DNA of 6,993 bases. It comes from Candidatus Gastranaerophilales bacterium. Its GTDB lineage: Bacteria; Cyanobacteriota; Vampirovibrionia; Gastranaerophilales; JAILCC01. The notes below the pieces were generated by a model that worked only from the letters and a program-made list of their open reading frames with translations, did not search any database and was not told the origin of the DNA. The DNA is taken from NCBI GenBank assembly GCA_024408745.1, contig JAKSUS010000062.1, forward strand, positions 1 through 6,993. Direction: 5' to 3'. A program made the translations under genes and the position numbers. Below, piece after piece: positions 1 through 6,879 of this stretch; position 1 is the first letter of the stretch; every line of letters begins with the position of its first letter.

Positions 1-2
1 CT

Positions 3-428
3 TATATAAATAGTTATTCTTTGGTATGTTCTTTTATTTCTTTTTCGTTTATGTTTTTATGTGCAGTATTTTTATTTGTTTTTAACGAACAAATCGTCGG
101 TTTGTATACATCAGACGTGAGATTAGCGGAAATTATAATACCGATTATTTATATTGCAGCGGTTTATCAGGTTTTTGACGGGTTGCAAATTGCTTTTAGC
201 GGAATATTAAAGGGACTCAAGAAAACAAAATTAGTTACTGTTGCAATACTTTGCGGTTATTGGCTTTTTGGTTTGCCATTAGGCGGATTTTTGGCATATA
301 AGTTCAAAATGGAACTTATGGGTTTTTGGGTAGGCTTAGGTGTTGCCATATTTATCATGGGTGTATTTATGGGAACGGCTTTGTATTTTATGTTCCAAAA
401 ATTACGAAAAGAATATACAACTGTTTAA
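3..428 (+). CDS. MATE-family efflux transporter, C-terminal part (5' end outside window)
   Basis: This is the end of an inner-membrane antiporter of the multidrug and toxic compound extrusion (MATE) family, which exports drugs or metabolites in exchange for Na+ or H+. The frame is open to the left edge with no stop, so the TTG at 21 is an internal Leu codon and not a start. About 141 residues are visible, against roughly 450 for the family, so two thirds are missing. Four hydrophobic segments can be read. The first is followed by NEQIVGLYTSD, and a second leads into the typical MATE signature VFDGLQIAFSGILKGLKKTK, then YWLFGLPLGGFLAY and GFWVGLG, matching the last helices of NorM-like proteins. 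The protein ends in a short basic tail, KLRKEYTTV. Its stop lies 62 bases before pheS. No strong hairpin follows, so some read-through into pheST is possible. The family call is firm, but the substrate cannot be told. Confidence 0.9.
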   Translation, partial: YINSYSLVCSFISFSFMFLCAVFLFVFNEQIVGLYTSDVRLAEIIIPIIYIAAVYQVFDGLQIAFSGILKGLKKTKLVTVAILCGYWLFGLPLGGFLAYKFKMELMGFWVGLGVAIFIMGVFMGTALYFMFQKLRKEYTTV

Positions 429-445
429 AACTTTTTGTTTTTTTG

Positions 446-454
446 TGTTATACT
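446..454 (+). promoter_or_regulatory. Candidate extended -10 promoter for pheST
   Basis: The string TGTTATACT matches the extended -10 form TGnTATAAT with one mismatch in the hexamer. No good -35 hexamer lies 16 to 18 bases upstream, which is usual for extended -10 promoters. Transcription would begin near 461, leaving a leader of about 30 bases before pheS. That is too short for a T-box or a leader-peptide attenuator. Chance matches are common in AT-rich DNA, but the position in the only gap before pheS supports it. Confidence 0.45.
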
Positions 455-490
455 TTGTTAGTTATTAAGAGTAGAAATTAAGAGGGAAAA

Positions 491-1525
491 ATGCAAAAAC
501 AACTTGAAGAAATTTGCGCCAAAGCACTTAATGAAGTTGAAAATGCTCAAAACAGTGCTGATATTGATGCAATAAAACTTGAATATTTAAGCAGAAAAAG
601 CGTTTTAAATAATATAAAAAAAGGCTTGAAAGATTTAACTCCCGAGCAAAGACCGATTGTAGGAGCTTTTGCAAATGAAGTTGCTCAAAAAATCGAACAA
701 GCGGTTAATGAAAAAGAACAAGCAATTTATGAAAAAGAATTAAACGAAAAATTGGAATCAGAAAGAATTGATATAACTTTGCCGGGAAGAAATATTCCGA
801 TGGGAAAAATTCACCCCTTAACGCAAACAGTTGATGAAATCGTTTCAATTTTTCAAGGTATGGGATTTACAATTACGGATAATGAAAATTCACCCGAAGT
901 TGAAACAGAATATTATAACTTTGATGCGTTGAACTTCCCGAAAGATCACCCTGCAAAAGATATGCAGGATACTTTTTATACAAAAGTTGCCCCAAATGTA
1001 ATTTTAAGAGGTCAAACTTCAGGTGCTCAAATTCACACAATGGAAACTAAGAAACCGCCTTTGAGAATTATAAGTCCGGGTCGTGTTTATCGTTGTGAAT
1101 CAGTAAGTGCAAGAAAAAATAACTTGTTCCACCAAATTGAAGGACTTGTTGTTGATAAAAATATTACATTTGCTGATTTAAAAGGTGTTTTGAACGAATT
1201 TACAAGAATTTATTTTGGCGAAGCAAGACCGACAAGATTTAGAACAAGCTTCTTCCCTTTCACCGAACCGAGTGCAGAAATTGATGTTCAATGTATTATG
1301 TGCAAAGGTAAAGGTTGCAAAGTTTGTTCTCAAACCGGTTGGCTTGAAATTTTAGGCGCAGGCATGGTTGATCCGAACGTTTTAAAAGGTGTCGGCATTG
1401 ACCCTGATGTTTATACAGGTTTTGCCTTTGGTATGGGTGTTGAAAGACTTGCAATGTTAAAACATGCAATCTGCGATATAAGAATGTTTTTCAACAATGA
1501 TATTAGATTTTTGGAACAATTTTAA
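491..1525 (+). CDS. pheS: Phenylalanine--tRNA ligase alpha subunit
   Basis: PheS is the catalytic subunit of the cytoplasmic alpha2-beta2 synthetase that charges tRNA-Phe. The 344 residues match the usual length. Residues 1-90 form the charged N-terminal coiled-coil arm that contacts tRNA. Residues 95-344 are the class II catalytic core. Visible landmarks are HPL at 108-110, FNFP-type DALNFPKDHPAKDMQDTFY at 145-163, LRGQTSGAQ at 172-180, the motif 2 region PGRVYR at 196-201, FHQIEG at 213-218, FPFTEPSAE at 255-263 and motif 3 GFAFGMGVERL at 310-320. Ala312 is the wild-type residue at the Phe-pocket position known from E. coli Ala294. Cys268, 271, 276 and 279 form a C-x2-C-x4-C-x2-C knuckle, as in many bacterial PheS proteins, likely binding zinc. 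The ATG is set by AAGAGGG four bases upstream. Motif 2 reads SARKNNLFHQ rather than the common DATHxxxFHQ. Identification is secure. Confidence 0.98.
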   Translation: MQKQLEEICAKALNEVENAQNSADIDAIKLEYLSRKSVLNNIKKGLKDLTPEQRPIVGAFANEVAQKIEQAVNEKEQAIYEKELNEKLESERIDITLPGRNIPMGKIHPLTQTVDEIVSIFQGMGFTITDNENSPEVETEYYNFDALNFPKDHPAKDMQDTFYTKVAPNVILRGQTSGAQIHTMETKKPPLRIISPGRVYRCESVSARKNNLFHQIEGLVVDKNITFADLKGVLNEFTRIYFGEARPTRFRTSFFPFTEPSAEIDVQCIMCKGKGCKVCSQTGWLEILGAGMVDPNVLKGVGIDPDVYTGFAFGMGVERLAMLKHAICDIRMFFNNDIRFLEQF

Positions 1526-1543
1526 TTTAAGAGGGTAATATAA

Positions 1544-4003
1544 ATGCAAATTTCATTAGAATGGCTTAACGAATACGTTGATATAAAAGATTTATCACCT
1601 GAAGAAATTGCTCATGGGCTTACAATGAGTGGTTTAGAGGTTGAAGATATTGAAAAAACCGGTGCAAAGTTCACCAATATTAAAACAGTCGAAATTCAAA
1701 AAATCGATAATCACCCGAATGCAGATAAATTACATTTGGTAACGGTTTTTGACGGAACAAACCACAGACAGGTCGTTTGTGGTGCCCAAAATATTGAAGT
1801 AGGACAAGTTGTACCTTATGCTTCTGTCGGTTCAAAAGTTTTGGACAGAAAAACAGGTGAACAGTTTGAACTCACTCCTGCTGTCATCAGAGGAGTTGAA
1901 TCTCAGGGGATGTTATGTTCCGATGATGAATTAGGAGTAGCCGACTTAAAACTCCAAGAAGAAGACGGGATTTTAATTTTAAACAGAATTTTTAAAGATG
2001 TTAAATTAGGTTCTGATGTAAAAGATGTTTTAAATTTACAGGAAGATACGGTTCTTACTGTTGCACCGACTGCAAACAGAGGTGATGAAATGTCTGTTGT
2101 CGGTATTGCAATAGAAGTTGCAACAATTTTTTCAAGAGAATTGAAATTCAGCAAAATGACTTGTGCTAATGAAGTTAAAGCAAAAGATTTTGAGTTAAAA
2201 ATTGATGAAGATGTTTGTAAATATTATGCTTTGGCAATTTTAAAAGATTTAAAAATTGCACCATCTCCTGCTTGGATGCAACGCAGATTATTGGCATCGG
2301 GCGTTCGTGCAATCAGCAATATCGTTGATATTACAAACTATGTAATGCTTGAATACGGTCAACCGCTGCACGCTTTCGATTTTGATAAATTGAACGGATA
2401 TATTGAAGTAAGAAGAGCAAAAAAAAGTGAAAAATTAGTCACACTTGACGGAGAAGAAAGAGAATTAAACAATAATTCTGTTTTGATTTCCGAAAAAGAT
2501 AAAGGAATTTGTTTGGCAGGTGTTATGGGTGGTGAAAACTCCGAAATTGACGATAATACCGTTAATGTTGCATTGGAAGCTGCGTTTTTCCCTCCTGCAA
2601 CTACAAGAAGAAGTTCAAAGAGTGTCGGCTTGCGTTCTGAAGCAAGTGCAAGATTTGAACGTGGTGTTGATATGGAAATGGTTAAACCTGCATTGTGTAG
2701 GGCAATTCAGTTATTGATTGAACTTTGTGATGCAAAATTTGAAGGCATTACGGAAACAGGTTCTAATGAACTTCCCGAACAACTTATTACATTAAGATAT
2801 GCACAAATTAAAAGATATTTGGGATTAGAAATTCCGGAAGATACTTGCATATCAATTTTAGAAAGTTTAGGATTTAAGCTTTGCGGTAAAAATCAACTTG
2901 CAGCAAGATTTTCTGTTCCGGGATTCAGAGCGGTTGATGTTACAAGAGAAATTGATTTAATTGAAGAAATTGCACGTATTCACGGATACGATAAAATTGC
3001 TCCGACTTTGCCCGATAAAACAATTGCAGCAGAAGTTAAAAAAGAAGATTTATTAATTAAAAAATTACATTATCTTCTTTTGGGCAAAGGTTTTTATGAA
3101 GCAATGACTTCATCATTAATCGGAAAACCTTTATATAATTGGGCAGGCATTGAATATGATGAAGAAAAAAATGTCGAAGTTTGCTATTCTCAATCGGAAG
3201 ATTATTGTATGTTAAGACAAAGCATGATTCCGAGTTTGTTAAATATTATCAAATATAATTTTGATAACGGTTCAAAAAATCTTATGTTCTTTGAACAAGG
3301 GAAAATTTATACAAAAGAAGAACCTACAACCGAAAAATCAACAGGTGTAAAACAAAGAAGAATACTCTGCGGTTTGGTTACGGGAAAAACAAACACTTCC
3401 CAATGGCAACAAACTGAAGATGTTGATTTCTACACAATTAAAGGTGTTATTGAAAATATTTTTGAAGAATTAAAATTAACTCAAAGAGTTTTATATTCAC
3501 CTTGCGAAGATGTTAAATATCTTCACCCGAAACGCTCTGCAAATGCGGTAGTTTTAGGTAAAAATAAGGCTCCGGTTGCAAGATTCGGTGAACTTCATCC
3601 TATTTTCAGGGACAGACTTAAATTTAATCAAAATGTTTATCTGTTTGAAATTGATTTAGATGCATTGTTAGAAAACGTTAATTATAATGCTGTTCTTTGT
3701 AAAGAACTTCCTGTTTATCCGGAAGTTACAAGAGATATTGCGTTCAAAGTTAAAAATGATGTTTCTTATCAGGATTTGGCAAAATCAATTAAGAAATTGA
3801 CTTCACCTAACTTATTTAACGGTGCTGATATATTTGATGTTTATCAGGGTGAACACGTTGAAGAAGGTTATAAGAGTGTTGCCTTCCACATTTATTTGCA
3901 GGATAAAACACAAACTTTAACTGATGAAATTGTTGATTCTGAAATTAACAAATTAAAAGAAGGATTGAAAAAATATTATCCTTCCGTAAGTTTTAGAGAA
4001 TAG
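1544..4003 (+). CDS. pheT: Phenylalanine--tRNA ligase beta subunit
   Basis: PheT pairs with PheS. It binds tRNA and hydrolyses mischarged Tyr-tRNA-Phe. The 819 residues are slightly more than the E. coli protein (795) and keep the whole domain series. An EMAP-type tRNA-binding OB fold spans about 40-155, with HPNADKLHLVTV, VCGAQNIEVGQ and GVESQGMLCSDDELG. The PTANRGDEMSVVGIAIEV segment lies at 175-192. The B3/4 editing domain covers about 210-385, with NYVMLEYGQPLHAFD and ALEAAFFPP; His276 and Glu345 fall at the conserved editing-site positions. The B5 domain covers about 410-485 and ends in REIDLIEEIARIHGYDKI. The inactive synthetase-like core follows, including YLHPKRSA and FGELHP. The C-terminal FDX-ACB anticodon-binding domain spans 723-819 (PVYPEVTRDIAF, DIFDVYQG, TLTDEIVD). 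The gene starts 18 bases after pheS with AAGAGGG eight bases before the ATG, so the two are co-transcribed. A hairpin terminator follows the stop. Confidence 0.98.
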   Translation: MQISLEWLNEYVDIKDLSPEEIAHGLTMSGLEVEDIEKTGAKFTNIKTVEIQKIDNHPNADKLHLVTVFDGTNHRQVVCGAQNIEVGQVVPYASVGSKVLDRKTGEQFELTPAVIRGVESQGMLCSDDELGVADLKLQEEDGILILNRIFKDVKLGSDVKDVLNLQEDTVLTVAPTANRGDEMSVVGIAIEVATIFSRELKFSKMTCANEVKAKDFELKIDEDVCKYYALAILKDLKIAPSPAWMQRRLLASGVRAISNIVDITNYVMLEYGQPLHAFDFDKLNGYIEVRRAKKSEKLVTLDGEERELNNNSVLISEKDKGICLAGVMGGENSEIDDNTVNVALEAAFFPPATTRRSSKSVGLRSEASARFERGVDMEMVKPALCRAIQLLIELCDAKFEGITETGSNELPEQLITLRYAQIKRYLGLEIPEDTCISILESLGFKLCGKNQLAARFSVPGFRAVDVTREIDLIEEIARIHGYDKIAPTLPDKTIAAEVKKEDLLIKKLHYLLLGKGFYEAMTSSLIGKPLYNWAGIEYDEEKNVEVCYSQSEDYCMLRQSMIPSLLNIIKYNFDNGSKNLMFFEQGKIYTKEEPTTEKSTGVKQRRILCGLVTGKTNTSQWQQTEDVDFYTIKGVIENIFEELKLTQRVLYSPCEDVKYLHPKRSANAVVLGKNKAPVARFGELHPIFRDRLKFNQNVYLFEIDLDALLENVNYNAVLCKELPVYPEVTRDIAFKVKNDVSYQDLAKSIKKLTSPNLFNGADIFDVYQGEHVEEGYKSVAFHIYLQDKTQTLTDEIVDSEINKLKEGLKKYYPSVSFRE

Positions 4004-4020
4004 TTTAATTTATCATAATA

Positions 4021-4050
4021 AAAACCGTCATGATATTTCATGGCGGTTTT
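4021..4050. terminator. Likely bidirectional Rho-independent terminator between pheT and fliD
   Basis: A 13-base-pair stem (4021-4033 with 4038-4050) closes a TATT loop. All pairs are Watson-Crick except one G-U. The outer stem is AAAACCG/CGGTTTT, so the + strand transcript ends the hairpin in U residues followed by an AT-rich tract. On the - strand the A-rich stretch 4016-4024 supplies a U-tract for fliD transcripts. It sits 17 bases after the pheT stop and 15 bases after the fliD stop in the opposite direction, so one element can stop both converging genes. Confidence 0.9.
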
Positions 4051-4065
4051 ATATTTATTTATATT

Positions 4066-6246
4066 TTATTGTGCTGCTGCATTTGTACCAATAGAAGATA
4101 AATAGTTTGAATAACTTGACATTTTGCTGACATAATTATCCATACTTTGGAATTGCTTTTCTAATCTTGCCCTGTATTGTTCAATTAATAATTGCTTCCT
4201 TGTTAATGATTCGTTTAAAGTTTCTATTTGTTTTGAACAAGAATCACTTTTAATAGCAAAATAGCCGCTATTATAATCTAAATATCCCGGGTGCCATTCT
4301 CCTGCTTTGTCAGTGTAACCTTCAACTATATCTTTTAATTTTGTCATTACACCATTATTACTTCTGTTATCCTCATCAAGATTAACAAACAATTTTTTAA
4401 CTTCGTTTGGGTTTTTGGTCATTGCTTCTTCAAATTTCGATTTATCAAAAACCAATTCCTGAGAAACATCAGAAACATCTGTTCTTGCTCCGCCTGTTGA
4501 AATGCCCACTGTAGAAAGACAAGTGTATTTATCTAAGCCCGGTACAATATTCATTATTGTATTACTTAGTTCACTTGCCATTCTTCTCAAACCGCTATCA
4601 TAAGCTAAATCGCCATCTTTGCTTGAGGCAGTTTTTATATCGGTTATTAATTTATTATATTTTTCAACAAATGTATCAATTGCACTTTCTACATCCGTAT
4701 AATCATTTGTAATATTGATTTGAGTCGGATCACCGTTTGAGGTTTTATTTAATGACAAGGTTAACCCGGCTATACCGGTAACATCTTCGCTAATTGCATT
4801 TGAAGCGGCAATAAATTCCTGATCGTTGATTTTAAATTTTGAATTTAATCCTAAAACCTGAGAACCGTTTGCCAAGGAACCGTTATTTGTCCAACCTACA
4901 ACATCAGAAAAATTGCCTTCTATAGATTCAATATTTATGGTAGTAGCACCAGGGTCTTTCGCTTTTAATACAAGTCTGTTAGATACCGCATCATAAGAAG
5001 CAGTAACACCTGAATCTGAGTTAGAGTTTATATTATAAATAAGACCGCTTATTGATGTGTTAGAGTCAACGGTAAATTCTTCCGTACCGATTCTGAATTT
5101 ACTTGGCTCAACGTGCTCAGCTAAATTACCGGTACTCATTATTTTACCTGTTGTTTTAATTTCGGTTAAGATTTTATCTGAGGAATAAATTTGTGTTCCT
5201 TCCACATTTTTAAAGCCGAAAAAGTCTAACAAATTACTTGTATCCGAAGTTGAACCAATTTTAATGTCCTGTCCTTCTTTTGCCGTAAAGCTTAAATTGC
5301 CGTTTTCGGAAAGAGTTACACTTTCTAATCCGACACCCGTGTCTTTATATTGTCCCTCACTTAAAAGAAAATCTCTAAAATCATTTAATCTTGTATTTTC
5401 ATTAACGGTAAAAACTTTCTTTTCATTATTTACATATATTGCAATTTCACCTTTTGTGATTACTCCGTTGTTTAAATCGCTTAATTTTGAACTGTTATCT
5501 ATATATAAAGTATCGGAGCTGACAGTTGTAATTGTCATGCCGGGATTACTTTCGTCTTCTTCCTGATTTACGCTAATTCCAAATAAATCAAGCAAATTAC
5601 TTGTGTCAGAGTCTTTTCCGATTACTATATTGGGTGCAGATAAACTTTCCTGTTCAAGTGATAAAGATAATATTCCGTTTTCCAAGTTAGGAACACCGCC
5701 GATACTTGATGTTAGAAAATCTTTAAAATCTTTTAATTTTGTACTGTCGGTTACTTCAAATTCTTTTTCTTCACCGTTTACTGTTATTGTGACTTTACCG
5801 TTTGTTACAGCATTATTAAATATATCTTTTAAGTAGGTATCTTCGTTGGTAACATTAGTTTTTCCAAAATCAGCTAATTTTCCCAATCCTTTTGTGCCTG
5901 TTGCAACGGTAGCAGTTGCAAGTTGAAGAACTTCCAATGAAAAATTTTGTATCGTTGCATCATTAGTAACACTTGCAGATGCAGTTTTACCTTCATCACT
6001 TGAACTGACTTTTTTTCTGTTAAATATATCAAATGCACTCAACAAATTACTATCCGTAAATTTTGTAATTGCGGAATTAAGAGAACTGACTTCCGATCTT
6101 AAATTTTTTATTGCTGTCTGTTCAATTTCTGTTTTTTCGATTTTTGTCTGAATATTAGTAAGTGATTCTTCTTTTACTGCAACAAGCGCATCAATCCATG
6201 AACTGTAGTCCATGCCCGATCCTAAACCTGTAAATTGAATAGTCAT
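4066..6246 (-). CDS. fliD: Flagellar hook-associated protein 2 (filament cap protein FliD)
   Basis: FliD forms the cap at the tip of the flagellar filament and helps flagellin subunits fold in place after export through the flagellar type III system. There is no signal peptide, as expected. The N-terminal FliD domain spans about 1-110. It starts with FTGLGSGMDYSSWIDALVAVKE, followed by a coiled-coil-prone stretch at 25-65. The C-terminal FliD domain covers about 515-720, with AIDTFVEKYNKLITDI, SELSNTIMNIVPG, LSTVGISTGG, LVFDKSKFEEAMTKNPNEVKKLF and RLEKQFQSMDNYVSKMSSYSNYLSSIG. The middle (about 138-500) is enlarged by a duplicated module and a flagellin hook IN-like motif at 383-450, with a GLTLSLN edge near 494. 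At 726 residues it is long for a protein often near 450-500. GGGGAAG eight bases before the ATG supports the start. A TTTACA/TATATT pair upstream has a 19-base spacer, so no promoter is called. No other flagellar gene adjoins it. Confidence 0.95.
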   Translation of the reverse strand: MTIQFTGLGSGMDYSSWIDALVAVKEESLTNIQTKIEKTEIEQTAIKNLRSEVSSLNSAITKFTDSNLLSAFDIFNRKKVSSSDEGKTASASVTNDATIQNFSLEVLQLATATVATGTKGLGKLADFGKTNVTNEDTYLKDIFNNAVTNGKVTITVNGEEKEFEVTDSTKLKDFKDFLTSSIGGVPNLENGILSLSLEQESLSAPNIVIGKDSDTSNLLDLFGISVNQEEDESNPGMTITTVSSDTLYIDNSSKLSDLNNGVITKGEIAIYVNNEKKVFTVNENTRLNDFRDFLLSEGQYKDTGVGLESVTLSENGNLSFTAKEGQDIKIGSTSDTSNLLDFFGFKNVEGTQIYSSDKILTEIKTTGKIMSTGNLAEHVEPSKFRIGTEEFTVDSNTSISGLIYNINSNSDSGVTASYDAVSNRLVLKAKDPGATTINIESIEGNFSDVVGWTNNGSLANGSQVLGLNSKFKINDQEFIAASNAISEDVTGIAGLTLSLNKTSNGDPTQINITNDYTDVESAIDTFVEKYNKLITDIKTASSKDGDLAYDSGLRRMASELSNTIMNIVPGLDKYTCLSTVGISTGGARTDVSDVSQELVFDKSKFEEAMTKNPNEVKKLFVNLDEDNRSNNGVMTKLKDIVEGYTDKAGEWHPGYLDYNSGYFAIKSDSCSKQIETLNESLTRKQLLIEQYRARLEKQFQSMDNYVSKMSSYSNYLSSIGTNAAAQ
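5212..5487 (-). repeat. FliD internal module, copy 2 (residues about 254-345)
   Basis: This is the second copy of the module: IAIYVNNEKKVFTV, TRLNDFRDFLLS, GNLSFTAKEGQDIKIG, SDTSNLLDFFGF. Over 30 aligned residues (151-180 against 267-296) 15 are identical. The offset grows from 116 to 121 residues towards the end because copy 2 carries about five extra residues around QYKDTGVGLE. The phrase SDTSNLLD-x-FG is kept almost unchanged in both copies. Confidence 0.85.
5575..5832 (-). repeat. FliD internal module, copy 1 (residues about 139-224)
   Basis: This part of fliD encodes a unit with the order: beta strand VTITVNGEEKEFEV, helix TKLKDFKDFLTS, an NGILSLSL strand, then IVIGKDSDTSNLLDLFGI. The same order recurs in copy 2. 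The stretch 5714-5743 matches 5366-5395 at 27 of 30 bases, exactly 348 bases (116 codons) apart, so the similarity is visible in DNA as well as protein. This indicates a duplication within the gene. Confidence 0.85.
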
Positions 6247-6336
6247 TATATAATCTTCCCCAAATATACTCTTATATTATTTTAAATATATTTGAGGTGA
6301 TTTTAATCATGTAAAAGTATGATTTTCATAATGTTA

Positions 6337-6879
6337 TTAGAATTTTTGAGAAATTGTCCAGAATTTCATCAACAATGATTGCGGAAGAATTTTTCCTGCA
6401 ATATGTGTAGCATTTGAGAAAAACCCGTAAACAGAAAGTGCTTTCCCTTTATCTGCATCTTTCAGAGCTTTTTTTGCAACCTTATCGGGAGTCGTTATCC
6501 CTTCAAAAGAATTTATAACTTTTTTTGCTTCTTTTACTTTTGCTCTGTCATACAGACTTGTTTTCATCCAACCGGGGCAAACAGCAGTAACGGTTATACC
6601 TTTATTTTTAAGTTCTACATTTAATGCTCTTGAATAGTGTCTTACGAAAACCTTTGTTGAAGCGTAAATATTCAGATATGGTAAAGGTAAAAATGATGAT
6701 TGCGAAGAAATGTTTATTATTTTGCTTCCTTTTCCCATATATGGTATGCAAGCTAAACACATAGCGACAACCGCAGAAATATTAAGATTTATCATATTAA
6801 GCGACTCATCGATATCCAAATCATCATAAGAACAAAATTTGGCATAACCTGCATTATTTATAAGATATTTTATGTGGTA
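6337..6879 (-). pseudogene. Short-chain dehydrogenase/reductase (SDR), N-terminal half missing
   Basis: This is the C-terminal part of a classical NAD(P)-dependent SDR, an oxidoreductase family acting on varied alcohols and ketones. Reading back in frame to a stop at 6880-6882 gives about 180 residues, against roughly 250 for the family. Present are LINNAGY (the NNAG motif, 6844-6864), MINLN with the catalytic Asn, NISSQS with the catalytic Ser, and the YASTK motif with catalytic Tyr at 6664-6666 and Lys at 6652-6654. VCPGWMKTSLY follows in the PGxxxT region. The TGxxxGIG cofactor loop and the first Rossmann strands are absent. The flanking DNA does not encode them in any frame. The only in-frame starts, such as TTG at 6819, lie after NNAG and have no convincing ribosome site. 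I therefore call it a truncated remnant or a gene cut by an insertion or assembly join. The substrate cannot be told. The stop is 90 bases before fliD. Confidence 0.75.

Noticed and set aside
21..428. A complete 135-residue membrane protein starting at TTG 21
   Set aside because: The frame stays open to the left edge and the content is the C-terminal end of a MATE transporter, so the TTG is an internal codon.
1007..1036. RGQTSGAQ in PheS as an unusual loss of an active-site His
   Set aside because: E. coli PheS has RTQTSGVQ at this place, so Gln instead of His is a normal variant.
1903..2154. - strand open frame within pheT
   Set aside because: It lies wholly inside a secure gene, has low-complexity Ser/Lys-rich content and no ribosome site. 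It is a shadow frame.
2520..2717. Alternative + frame within pheT
   Set aside because: It overlaps the conserved editing domain in another frame and has no family resemblance.
5264..5836. Two + strand open frames opposite fliD that resemble each other
   Set aside because: Their likeness is the antisense image of the duplicated FliD module, not evidence of genes.
6285..6315. Sigma-70 type promoter for fliD (TTTACA and TATATT on the - strand)
   Set aside because: The spacer is 19 bases, and matches are frequent in DNA this AT-rich. No sigma-28 pattern was seen either.
6305..6324. Inverted repeat AATCAT/ATGATT as terminator of the SDR remnant
   Set aside because: The arms are only six mostly A-T pairs, and on the - strand no U-tract follows.
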